The notes below the pieces were generated by a model, which saw only the letters and a list, made by a program, of their open reading frames with translations, ran no database searches and was not told the origin of the DNA. Both the position numbers and the translations under genes were made by a program. Of a stretch of 43,872 bases of DNA, positions 1 to 7,556 are shown one piece after another; the stretch's first letter is position 1, and each line of letters opens with the position of its first letter. Source of the DNA: Scytonema sp. UIC 10036 (GTDB lineage: Bacteria; Cyanobacteriota; Cyanobacteriia; Cyanobacteriales; Nostocaceae); NCBI RefSeq assembly GCF_009725235.1, contig NZ_WJFC01000105.1, forward strand, positions 1 through 43,872. Reading direction: 5' to 3'.

Positions 1-1953
1 TTGTCCCCCTTGGCCCCCGTGGCTACCCCCACCTACTACCACCCTGAAGGACGCAAAGTAATTTTTCTAGGTGATCTTGTGGATAGGGGACCTCGGATAT
101 TAGATACAGTAAAACTCGTGCGAAACATGATTGCGGCAGGAACGGGTTTTTGTATTCTTGGTAATCATGAAAACAAGTTGTTGCGGAAATTACGGGGTAA
201 AAATGTTAAGGTGAATCATGGATTGGAGCAAACTTTAGCTGAAATTGAGGCTTTGCCGGAAGATGTGCGTCAACCTTTTACAAAACTGTTGTGTGAGTTC
301 CTTGATTCCCTGATAAGTCATTATGTTTTAGATAAGGGACATCTGGTGGTTGCTCATGCAGGATTAAAACAGGAAATGCACGGACGGGGTTCTGGGGCTG
401 TACGGGAGTTTGCTATATATGGTGAAACCACTGGAGAAATTGATGAGTTTGGTTTGCCAGTTCGTTACAATTGGGCGGCGGATTATCGCGGTGAAGCGAT
501 TGTTGTTTACGGGCATACTCCTGTTCCAGAACCCGAATGGTTGAATAATACTATCGATATTGATACGGGATGTGTGTTTGGTGGGAAATTGACTGCATTG
601 CGCTATCCAGAAAAAGAACTGGTTAGCATTCCTGCTTTTCATACTTATTGCGAACCTGTTAAACCAATTGGGAATACACGGAATGGCGCTTCCTTGCAGC
701 AGGAATATGATGATGTGCTTTATATTGAGGATGTCCTTGGCAAGCGCATCATTAATACCCAACTTAAATCTAAGATTACGATTCGAGAAGAAAATGCGAT
801 CGCAGCCCTGGAGGTGATGAGCCGTTTTGCTGCTAACCCCAAATGGCTGATTTACTTACCACCTACCATGTCCCCTGTAGAAACATCTCAAGAACCGGGT
901 TATTTAGAACACCCAGTGCAAGCTTTTGCCTACTATCAAAGCAGGGGAATTACTGAAGTTGTTTGCGAAGAGAAGCACATGGGTTCGAGGGCGGTTGCGA
1001 TCGTCTGTCGAGATGAGACAGCAGCCAGAAAACGATTTGGTGTAGTTGATGAGGGCATTGGAATTTGCTATACCCGCACGGGAAGAAAATTTTTCGAGAA
1101 TTCACGCCTAGAGAAAGAATTTTTGACTCGATTAAATACCGCCCTTTCCCACAGCGGTTTTTGGGAAACATTTAATACAGAGTGGGTTTGCTTGGATTGC
1201 GAACTGATGCCGTGGTCTGCCAAAGCCCAAGCATTGCTACAGCAACAGTACGCGCCTGTTGGAATTGCATCGCGCCTTTCCTTAACTGATGCCGTAACCG
1301 TATTACAACAAGCAAGTCAACGGGGTGTAGATGTCAGCAACCAACTCAGTTCTTACCAAGAACGAGTCAAAATGGCACATCAGTACGTCAATGCCTACCG
1401 TCGTTACTGCTGGCCAGTTAGTGATATTTCGCACCTCAAACTTGCCCCCTTCCACATACTAGCAACAGAAGGAGCAGCCCATACCGATAAAGACCATCTC
1501 TGGCACATGGAACAAATCGCCAAAATTTGCCAGTCCGATCCGAACCTGCTTCTGGCGACAAACTACAAGGTAATAGATTTAACCGACGCCAACAGCCAAG
1601 CAGATGGAGTGCGTTGGTGGGAAGAACTGACAAATGCAGGCGGAGAAGGTATGGTCGTCAAGCCAATGCAATTTATAGTAAAAGAAAATCGCGATATCGT
1701 GCAGCCTGCAATCAAGTGTCGCGGGCGGGAATATTTGCGGATTATCTACGGACTCGAATACTCAAAAGCTGAAAATTTAGCACGCTTGCGTCACCGGGGA
1801 CTCTCCCTCAAACGTTCCCTTGCCATGCGAGAATTTGCCCTAGGTGTTGAAGCATTAGAGCGATTTGTAGCTCATGCACCCCTACGCCGCATTCATGAAT
1901 GCGTTTTTGGTATTTTAGCCCTAGAGAGCGAGCCAGTTGACCCACGATTGTAA
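1..1953 (+). CDS. Pnkp-type polynucleotide kinase-phosphatase/ligase, 5'-truncated by window edge
   Basis: This is the C-terminal 650 residues of a bacterial Pnkp-like RNA end-healing and sealing enzyme. A calcineurin-like phosphatase domain comes first, with GDLVDRG near residue 24, GNHEN near 54, HAGL and GHTP. An adenylyltransferase (ligase) domain follows, with the nucleotidyl-acceptor motif EKHMGSR (Lys325 in this numbering), GGEGMVVK near 548 and the motif-V-like KCRGREYLRIIYG. Full-length members are about 850 residues and begin with a P-loop kinase domain. That part is missing only because the window starts here, so the TTG at base 1 is not a real start. In the family, Pnkp 5'-phosphorylates, 3'-dephosphorylates and, with the methyltransferase Hen1, seals cut RNA. 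Hen1 is not visible and may lie upstream. The RlaP gene 0.7 kb downstream fits an RNA-repair neighbourhood. The domain call is firm. Confidence 0.9.
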   Translation: MSPLAPVATPTYYHPEGRKVIFLGDLVDRGPRILDTVKLVRNMIAAGTGFCILGNHENKLLRKLRGKNVKVNHGLEQTLAEIEALPEDVRQPFTKLLCEFLDSLISHYVLDKGHLVVAHAGLKQEMHGRGSGAVREFAIYGETTGEIDEFGLPVRYNWAADYRGEAIVVYGHTPVPEPEWLNNTIDIDTGCVFGGKLTALRYPEKELVSIPAFHTYCEPVKPIGNTRNGASLQQEYDDVLYIEDVLGKRIINTQLKSKITIREENAIAALEVMSRFAANPKWLIYLPPTMSPVETSQEPGYLEHPVQAFAYYQSRGITEVVCEEKHMGSRAVAIVCRDETAARKRFGVVDEGIGICYTRTGRKFFENSRLEKEFLTRLNTALSHSGFWETFNTEWVCLDCELMPWSAKAQALLQQQYAPVGIASRLSLTDAVTVLQQASQRGVDVSNQLSSYQERVKMAHQYVNAYRRYCWPVSDISHLKLAPFHILATEGAAHTDKDHLWHMEQIAKICQSDPNLLLATNYKVIDLTDANSQADGVRWWEELTNAGGEGMVVKPMQFIVKENRDIVQPAIKCRGREYLRIIYGLEYSKAENLARLRHRGLSLKRSLAMREFALGVEALERFVAHAPLRRIHECVFGILALESEPVDPRL

Positions 1954-1972
1954 CCCACATTCCTCATTCTCT

Positions 1973-2110
1973 CGTTCCCAGGCTCAGCCTTGCTCTCGTC
2001 TCTCGTTCCCAGGCTCAGCCTTGCTCTCGTCTCTCGTTCCCAGGCTCAGCCTGGGAATGCAGTATGCGAGGCTCCGCCTCGCGTGGCAGAGGGCAGATGA
2101 GCACCGTTTG
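1973..2110. repeat. Dispersed palindromic repeat cluster (CTCGTTCCCAGGCT family)
   Basis: Three near-identical tandem copies of a unit beginning CTCGTTCCCAGGCTCAGCCT lie just after the Pnkp gene. The last continues into its complement CCTGGGAATGC, and the inverted GAGGCTCCGCCTC follows. The same family recurs near 9010, 18066, 26797 and 36460, and as a fragment near 40200. It is non-coding and strongly able to form hairpins. Confidence 0.8.
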
Positions 2111-2245
2111 AAGTCATCCCGATCTTCAAGTTGCAATCTGTTGTTGATTGGCTTGCATACATAGATATCCTTGTAAACGAGCGAAAAACTTTTACCGCAT
2201 TCCCCCATTCAGTCCCTACACCAATGACCTTTTACAAACATCCTC

Positions 2246-2461
2246 TCATGTACCAATCACCAATTGACTGAGGCGTTTTAAAATCCGCAATACATTGTAC
2301 AAGTCATTTCCACGATTGCGAATATCAAAAACATTAGATGTGCCGTACTCTGGTATTTCTCCTTTCACTAATTTGATAAAGATGAAACTTCCTCCAGTTG
2401 TAATCATGCCATAGCTTGGTTTATCTGAATAAGGAGTACCTATGACATACCTAATTTTCAA
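2246..2461 (-). pseudogene. C-terminal remnant of a restriction-endonuclease-like (HsdR_N-type) protein
   Basis: The 71 residues carry a central stretch (MITTGGSFIFIKL) and an end (NDLYNVLRILKRLSQ) that resemble, from memory, the C-terminus of small cyanobacterial PD-(D/E)XK proteins often annotated as restriction endonuclease subunit R. Those proteins are around 200 residues, so the catalytic part is absent. The region just upstream on this strand (2462-2686) is repeat-like filler including a GCGTTCGCGAAGCG palindrome. This is most likely a decayed fragment. An independent small protein is possible but less likely. Confidence 0.4.
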
Positions 2462-2686
2462 AAAAACATATTACAATATAATACAATGATAGCTTACTGA
2501 GATGCGTTCGCGAAGCGCAAGCCTTACCCAGCTTATCGCCCAGCCGCGCAAGCTGTATCCAGCCGATCGCAATTCCACCACTCATACCAAGTTGAAAAAA
2601 GAATGAGACAAATAGGAGTGTGAAATTTACTCTAGGTAAAGCTTTCCCAATCCAAAATCCAAAATCTAAAATCCACGCATCCTGAT

Positions 2687-3778
2687 ATGGAAAGAATAGA
2701 AGTTGAAAAAAGAACAATTTTAATCGGGCTAGCAGGTAGCCACGGATACGGGTTAAATAGACCCGATTCAGATTATGACTATCGAGGTGTATTTGTAGCC
2801 ACCAAAAATTACTATTTAGGATTTGACATTATTGAACAAAAAGACAGTGGATGGGATGAACCGGGAATCTTTCCATTTTTAGATGGGAATAAAGATACGG
2901 TTATATATGAAATTAGGAAAATAATACAGTTACTGGCAGGAGCCAATCCCAATATTTTAGAATTATTATGGTTGGAAAAATATCCTGTTTTAACAGCTGT
3001 GGGTCAAGAGTTACTTAATCATAGAAAAATATTTTTAACCAAGAAAGTCAAGCACACTTATTCCGGTTATGCCTTTGCCCAAATTAAGAAGATGGAAACT
3101 CATCGCAAGTGGCTGCTCAATCCACCACAAAAGAAACCCTTACCATCTGATTATGGAATAGAAGATGAAGCACCACTCACAAAAGACGAGTTACACGCTT
3201 TTCTAGAATATCTTTATCAATTAATTAGAGGAAAAATTGAATTCCTAGAAGAAGCAGAACAATTGTATAAGCTGCTGACAGCAGATATAGATTTTAAAGG
3301 TGTGCTCAAACAGTACCCTTTAGCTGATGAAGCTCTGGAATACACGCAAAAATTAACAAACAGCCATAAAGATTTTATTCGCTTGTTGAAAAAAAGCCAA
3401 ACTTATCAAGTGGCTTTAAGAGAATGGAAAGCTTACCTATCATGGCAGGAAAATAGAAATCCGGCTAGGGCACAAATGGAAAGAAAATCCGGTTATGACC
3501 TCAAACATGGAATGCACTGCATCAGGTTGTTACGGAGTGGACTAGAAATTTTGCAGACAGGAGAGGTCATTGTAGACCGGAAAATTGCAGGTGATGCAGA
3601 GGATTTAAAAGCAATTCTTAGGGGTGGATATTCCTACGAGCAAGTCATGAAAATGGCAGAGGATTTAGTTGCTCAAATGGACAAGGTGTACGAAGTCTCT
3701 ACTTTGCCAGAACGACCTAATTTAGAACAAATTAATGAATTGTGTATGGAACTTGTTGAAATGCAAGGATGGAGTTAG
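2687..3778 (+). CDS. RlaP-type predicted nucleotidyltransferase (COG3541/PF10127-like)
   Basis: The 363-residue protein begins with a polymerase-beta-type nucleotidyltransferase signature: GLAGSHGYGLNRPDSDYDYR at residues 14-33, with the Gly-Ser pair at 17-18 and metal-binding acidic residues at Asp27/29/31. It then follows the layout of the YcgL/RlaP family, including the FAQIKKMETHRKWL segment and a helical C-terminal half. Members are predicted to add nucleotides to RNA and are linked in comparative-genomics literature to RNA ligases and RNA repair. The ATG at 2687 gives an N-terminus that fits the family. Upstream lies a short AAAATCC repeat. The Pnkp gene on the same strand suggests a shared role, though 0.7 kb of repeats and a remnant separate them. 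The substrate is unknown. Confidence 0.85.
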   Translation: MERIEVEKRTILIGLAGSHGYGLNRPDSDYDYRGVFVATKNYYLGFDIIEQKDSGWDEPGIFPFLDGNKDTVIYEIRKIIQLLAGANPNILELLWLEKYPVLTAVGQELLNHRKIFLTKKVKHTYSGYAFAQIKKMETHRKWLLNPPQKKPLPSDYGIEDEAPLTKDELHAFLEYLYQLIRGKIEFLEEAEQLYKLLTADIDFKGVLKQYPLADEALEYTQKLTNSHKDFIRLLKKSQTYQVALREWKAYLSWQENRNPARAQMERKSGYDLKHGMHCIRLLRSGLEILQTGEVIVDRKIAGDAEDLKAILRGGYSYEQVMKMAEDLVAQMDKVYEVSTLPERPNLEQINELCMELVEMQGWS

Positions 3779-3793
3779 ATTTTTGGGAAATTC

Positions 3794-3976
3794 TCATCCA
3801 GAATAATTTTCATACTGAAAGTGTTCGCGAGCAAGTTTTAGAAAATTTACCGCATCTGTACGATTGACAGAAGGAAAATTCTCTAAAAACTCTGAAAGAA
3901 AAAATCCATCGTCTAAATACTCTAATAATGATTGGGCAGGAACTCTGGTATCTCGGAATACCAACGTACCGCCCAT
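3794..3976 (-). CDS. DUF433 antitoxin-like protein, orphan and possibly start-less
   Basis: The residues GGTLVFRDTRVPAQSLLEYL and FLENFPSVNRTDAVNFL match the DUF433 family, the antitoxin half of many cyanobacterial toxin-antitoxin pairs. The open frame continues upstream of the annotated ATG, encoding NDYLSPKPVSSDPEV before MGGT. Family members usually have that segment, so this Met is probably internal and the original start appears lost: no ATG, GTG or TTG lies in that extension. An ATGA overlap at the stop begins a possible next reading frame (MRIS...), the usual place for the toxin. That frame runs straight into the end of the converging RlaP gene, so no toxin remains. The gene is probably inactive or a relic. 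Confidence 0.6.
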   Translation of the reverse strand: MGGTLVFRDTRVPAQSLLEYLDDGFFLSEFLENFPSVNRTDAVNFLKLAREHFQYENYSG

Positions 3977-4120
3977 AACTTCTGGGTCGGAACTGACTGG
4001 TTTTGGACTAAGGTAATCATTATATTTGTTAACTTAGTTATTACGATTTTTTTCTATTATATATAAGAGATAATTTATAAAGTAAACATTAAGCTCCTCT
4101 AGGTTGGGAAGTAAATATGC

Positions 4121-6943
4121 TTGGGAGTAGGAACTGTGGCTCAAGAACCAGATATGGTCTCTGAATTCAGCTTTGTCAACGACAGTGAGATGGGGGAACT
4201 CATCCGAGCATTTGATTGGGCAACGACGACCGTGGGGAAAGTAGAAAGTTGGTCGTCTAGCTTACGAACGGCTGTGAGCATTTGCCTGGAATCTGCTTTT
4301 CCCATGCTGATTTGTTGGGGAACCGAATTGGTGCAGTTCTACAATGACGCCTATATACCCATGTTAGGGAGTAAACATCCGAAAGCATTGGGGCAGCGAA
4401 TAAGCGATTGCCGATCGGAAGCGTGGGAAACGGTTGAGCGCATTATTGGGCGTGTTCTGGAGACAGGCAAAACGGTTAAGTCTGAAGATATGCGGTTCAT
4501 GATTCGTCGCTACGGTTATGACGAGGAAACGTATTTTTCATTTTCCTACAGTGCCATTCGGGATGAAGTCGGTCAGATCGGTGGCATTCTTTGTACGGTT
4601 AGAGAAACAACAGAACGGGTTTTGGCCGATCGCCGTCTCCGTATGCTGCGTGAACTGGCACTCAACACCACCGGAGCACGAACCGTTCAAGCGGCAGGGC
4701 GATCGCGCCAAGCTGCCGCTCGTCATCGCATTGACAGCGATCGCAAACAAGCAGAAGTTGCCTTTCGTCGATCTGAGGAACGCTATCGAACTCTGTTTGA
4801 GTCCATTGACGAAGGTTTTTGCGTCATCGAAATGCTGTTTGATGAAAACGACACGCCCTTCGACTACCGCTTTTTGGAAATCAATCCGGCATTTGAGAAA
4901 CAAACGGGACTCGAACAAGCAGAGGGAAAAACGGCGCGTCAGCTAGCTCCGGATCTCGAAGATCATTGGTTTGAGATTTACGGTAAAGTCGCGCTGACGG
5001 GCGAACCCGTTCGCTTTGAGAATGGCTCCGCAGTGATGAACCGTTGGTTCGACGTTTATGCATTCCGTGTTGGGGAGCCTGAGAGCCGCAAAGTCGCAAT
5101 ACTTTTCAAAGATGTCACCGAACGCAAACGCATTGAAGACGAACGCAAACAAGCAGAAATTGCTCTGCGAGAAAGTGAAGAGCGGTTTCGCAACATGGCA
5201 GACAATGCTCCGTTCATGGTTTGGGTTACCGATCCAACTGGTTACTGCACCTACCTCAGCCAAAGCTGGTATGACTTTACAGGTCAAACTGAGGAAACAG
5301 GGCTAGGATTCGGTTGGTTGGATGCTGTGCATCCAGAGGATTACGAGTACTCTAAGAATATTTTCCTAGAAGCCAACAAGCGGGGCGATGCATTTAGACT
5401 GGAATACCGATTGCGACGCAAGGATGGTGAGTATCGCTCTTGTATCGATGCAGGTAGTCCCTGGTTTGGAGACGATAGTCAGTTCAAAGGATACATCGGC
5501 TCGGTGATTGACATCTCGGAGCGCAAACAAATAGAGGAAGCGTTGCAGCTCAGCCTCGATCGCCTCGATCTTGTTATAGAAGGCGCTCAAGTCGGGTTGT
5601 GGTACTGTGACTTGCCACTAGACAAATTAGTATGGAATGACCAGTGCAAAACGCATTTTGGGCTGCCATCGGATGCTGAAGTCTCAATCGACACCTTTTA
5701 CGATCTGCTTCATCCAGACGATCGAGAACGAGTACAACGTGTCGTTGCTGATGCTCTTGAAAGGCGGGCTAATTATGACGTGGATTACCGCACTGTTGCT
5801 CCCAATGGACAAATGCGTTGGATTCGCGCCGTTGGACGAGTAACCTACGATATGAATCAAATCCCAAAGCGCTTTGATGGCATTACTATTGACATTACCG
5901 AGCACAAACGGCAGGTAGAGGAACGAGAACACCTGCTGCAACTCTCGCAATCTGCCCGCGAGCAAGCAGAATCGGCAAACCGCATCAAAGATGAATTTCT
6001 AGCAGTGCTGTCCCATGAGCTACGCACACCCCTTAACCCTATCCTGGGTTGGACTAGTTTACTTCGCAACAGCAGGCTAGATGCAGCAAAAACCGCTTAT
6101 GCATTGGAAACCATTGAGCGCAACGCCAAGCTACAAGTGCAACTGATTGAGGATTTGCTCGATATCTCTCGCATTCTACGCGGCAAACTCAGTTTGAATG
6201 TGATGCCTGTCGATCTGAGTGAAGTGATTTCAGCCGCTCTTGAAACCGTTCGATTAGCAGCAGAAGCCAAGTCACTGCAAATTCAGACGGCAATTCCACC
6301 TACGGTTGGAACGATTAGCGGAGATGCAGGGCGGTTGCAACAGGTGTTGTGGAATCTTTTATCGAATGCAGTCAAATTCACTCCTCCAGGGGGTCAGATT
6401 ACGATCGCATTAACAGTCGCTGGAACTCATGCCCAAATTCAAGTAACCGACACGGGAATTGGCATTAATCCTGACTTTCTACCTTATATCTTTGAACATT
6501 TCCGGCAAGAAGATGGCGCAACGACCCGGAAATTTGGCGGATTGGGGTTGGGGCTGGCGATCGCACGGCAAATTGTCGAACTGCATGGAGGTACGGTTCA
6601 AGCCGAGAGTCCCGGTGTTGGAAAGGGGGCAACATTTACCGTCAAGTTGCCGTTATTAGGGAGTAGGGAATTGGGAGTAGGGAGTAGGGGATTGGGAGTA
6701 GGGAGTAGGGAAGACAACTCCCCCCCATTACCCATTCCCCATTTCCCCCTCATGGGTATTCGAGTGCTTGTTGTTGATGATGAGGTAGACACTCGCGAGT
6801 TAATTGCTTTTATTCTAGAACAGGAAGGAGCGATCGTCACCTCTGTGCCCTCGGCTCTAGCTGCACTGGAAGTTATAGCCCAGTCTCAACCTGCTGTGCT
6901 CCTGAGTGACATTGGAATGCCAGAGATGGAGGCTATATGCTGA
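4121..6943 (+). CDS. Multi-PAS hybrid sensor histidine kinase, frameshifted in the receiver domain
   Basis: The first domain (about 25-170) is a PAS-like module with the SWSSSLRTAV, WGTELVQFYNDAY and GSKHPKALG motifs common at the front of cyanobacterial kinases. Three further PAS domains start near residues 220, 353 and 480. The HisKA box SHELRTPLNPILGW has phospho-acceptor His632. The ATPase domain has NLLSNAVKFT near 745, DTGIGI and GLGLGLAIARQ. A repeat-encoded linker (about 846-876) leads into a receiver starting at 878 (VLVVDDE) with phospho-acceptor Asp930. The frame ends eight residues later because one base is missing. TTG 4121 is the longest start; GTG 4136 or ATG 4154 are equally plausible. 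No transmembrane segment is evident, so a cytoplasmic sensor is likely. The kinase core looks intact, but phosphotransfer to its own receiver should be lost. Confidence 0.85.
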   Translation: MGVGTVAQEPDMVSEFSFVNDSEMGELIRAFDWATTTVGKVESWSSSLRTAVSICLESAFPMLICWGTELVQFYNDAYIPMLGSKHPKALGQRISDCRSEAWETVERIIGRVLETGKTVKSEDMRFMIRRYGYDEETYFSFSYSAIRDEVGQIGGILCTVRETTERVLADRRLRMLRELALNTTGARTVQAAGRSRQAAARHRIDSDRKQAEVAFRRSEERYRTLFESIDEGFCVIEMLFDENDTPFDYRFLEINPAFEKQTGLEQAEGKTARQLAPDLEDHWFEIYGKVALTGEPVRFENGSAVMNRWFDVYAFRVGEPESRKVAILFKDVTERKRIEDERKQAEIALRESEERFRNMADNAPFMVWVTDPTGYCTYLSQSWYDFTGQTEETGLGFGWLDAVHPEDYEYSKNIFLEANKRGDAFRLEYRLRRKDGEYRSCIDAGSPWFGDDSQFKGYIGSVIDISERKQIEEALQLSLDRLDLVIEGAQVGLWYCDLPLDKLVWNDQCKTHFGLPSDAEVSIDTFYDLLHPDDRERVQRVVADALERRANYDVDYRTVAPNGQMRWIRAVGRVTYDMNQIPKRFDGITIDITEHKRQVEEREHLLQLSQSAREQAESANRIKDEFLAVLSHELRTPLNPILGWTSLLRNSRLDAAKTAYALETIERNAKLQVQLIEDLLDISRILRGKLSLNVMPVDLSEVISAALETVRLAAEAKSLQIQTAIPPTVGTISGDAGRLQQVLWNLLSNAVKFTPPGGQITIALTVAGTHAQIQVTDTGIGINPDFLPYIFEHFRQEDGATTRKFGGLGLGLAIARQIVELHGGTVQAESPGVGKGATFTVKLPLLGSRELGVGSRGLGVGSREDNSPPLPIPHFPLMGIRVLVVDDEVDTRELIAFILEQEGAIVTSVPSALAALEVIAQSQPAVLLSDIGMPEMEAIC
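6657..6713. repeat. In-frame GGGAGTA heptad array inside the kinase gene
   Basis: Eight heptads related to GGGAGTA lie between the ATPase and receiver domains, and a C-rich complementary stretch follows to about 6750. Three heptads make 21 bases, so the protein repeats every seven residues: GSRELGV, GSRGLGV, GSRED. The same heptad occurs in complementary form right after the caspase gene near 36490. This is intergenic-type repeat DNA read as a linker. Confidence 0.85.
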
Positions 6944-7119
6944 TGCAACACATTCGAGCAATGTCACCAAGTCAGCCAATTTCAGCAATTGCCCTCACAG
7001 CTTTTGCTGGGGAGAGCGATCGGCAATTGGCACTAAAAGCCGGATTTCAGAAGCATATTTCTAAACCAATCGAGCCAGAGATGCTTGTGCAGGCGATCGC
7101 GAGTTTAATTGGAAACTGA
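6937..7119 (+). pseudogene. Frameshifted C-terminal half of the receiver domain
   Basis: This reading frame continues the receiver: IRAMSPSQPISAIALTA, then FQKHISKPIEPEMLVQAI. The switch Thr and the conserved Lys of the KP motif are both here. The preceding frame reads GMPEM then EAIC-stop. Restoring one base after ATGGA would read GMPEM-D/E-G-Y-M-L-M-Q and join the two parts. The break is either a genuine one-base deletion or a sequencing error. It is not a separate gene. Confidence 0.85.
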
Positions 7120-7131
7120 CTTTTCACCAGA

Positions 7132-7200
7132 TAACCATTAGCCATTAGCCATTAACCATTAGCAATTAGCCATTAGCAATTAGCCATTAGCAATTAGCCA
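7132..7200. repeat. Heptad repeat array (TAGCCAT/TAGCAAT)
   Basis: About ten tandem 7-base units (TAACCAT, TAGCCAT, TAGCAAT) fill the space between the two converging genes. The array runs into the stop codon of the MoaD/ThiS-like gene. The same unit in the opposite orientation ends the last gene of the window (43741-43796). It matches the short tandemly repeated heptamers known from heterocystous cyanobacteria. Confidence 0.85.
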
Positions 7201-7469
7201 CCAGCCACTGCAGGCACAATACTGACTTCATCACCATCTTTTAATGGTGTAGATGTCCCATCCAAAAAACGGATATCTTCGCTGTTAACATACAAATTCA
7301 AGAATCTGCGCGGTTGTCCGCTTTCGTCACATAACCGAGATTTGATACCGGGACAGTTCTTTTCTAAAGAATCGAACAGTTCGGCAACGGTACTGCCATG
7401 ACAATCTAAGGCAGCTTGGTTATTTGTAAACTTCTGAAGGGCAGTAGGAACTAGAACTTTTACAGACAT
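7194..7469 (-). CDS. MoaD/ThiS-family ubiquitin-like sulfur-carrier protein
   Basis: The 91-residue protein has the beta-grasp pattern of MoaD/Thi[14 protein letters not shown] at the start, a [17 protein letters not shown] helix region, [11 protein letters not shown], and [16 protein letters not shown] ending in the diagnostic Gly-Gly. That tail is adenylated and thiocarboxylated in the family to deliver sulfur. The gene lies 84 bases downstream of threonine synthase on the same strand, so a shared transcript is likely. Such a pairing suggests a role other than molybdopterin or thiamine synthesis, but the acceptor pathway is not known from sequence. The last codon and stop (GGC TAA) merge with a heptad repeat array. 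Length is normal. Confidence 0.85.
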   Translation of the reverse strand: MSVKVLVPTALQKFTNNQAALDCHGSTVAELFDSLEKNCPGIKSRLCDESGQPRRFLNLYVNSEDIRFLDGTSTPLKDGDEVSIVPAVAGG

Positions 7470-7473
7470 GGTT

Positions 7474-7556
7474 AATTGTTAGTTGTTAGTGGTTAGTTGT
7501 TAGTGGTTAGTGGTTAGTTGTTGTTCGACTATCTACTAACCACTAACTCATAACTA
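7474..7556. repeat. Heptad repeat array (TTAGTTG/TTAGTGG) between thrC and the sulfur-carrier gene
   Basis: The 84-base spacer is almost wholly tandem 7-base units (TTAGTTG, TTAGTGG). A complementary stretch (CTACTAACCACTAACTC) closes a potential hairpin next to the thrC stop codon. The inverted pairing could act as an attenuating structure in the transcript, but there is no poly-T tract to call a terminator. Confidence 0.8.

Noticed and set aside
2451..2717. 88-codon minus-strand frame with hydrophobic stretches
   Set aside because: Much of it is translated repeat DNA (AAAATCC heptads and the GCGTTCGCGAAGCG palindrome), and it overlaps the RlaP start.
4538..5306. Several 70-140 codon frames on both strands inside the multi-PAS kinase
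   Set aside because: All are shadows of a continuous PAS-kinase frame with recognisable domains.
7132..7200. Regularly spaced short repeats that might suggest a CRISPR array
   Set aside because: Units are 7 bases in direct tandem without spacers; they are heptad repeats.
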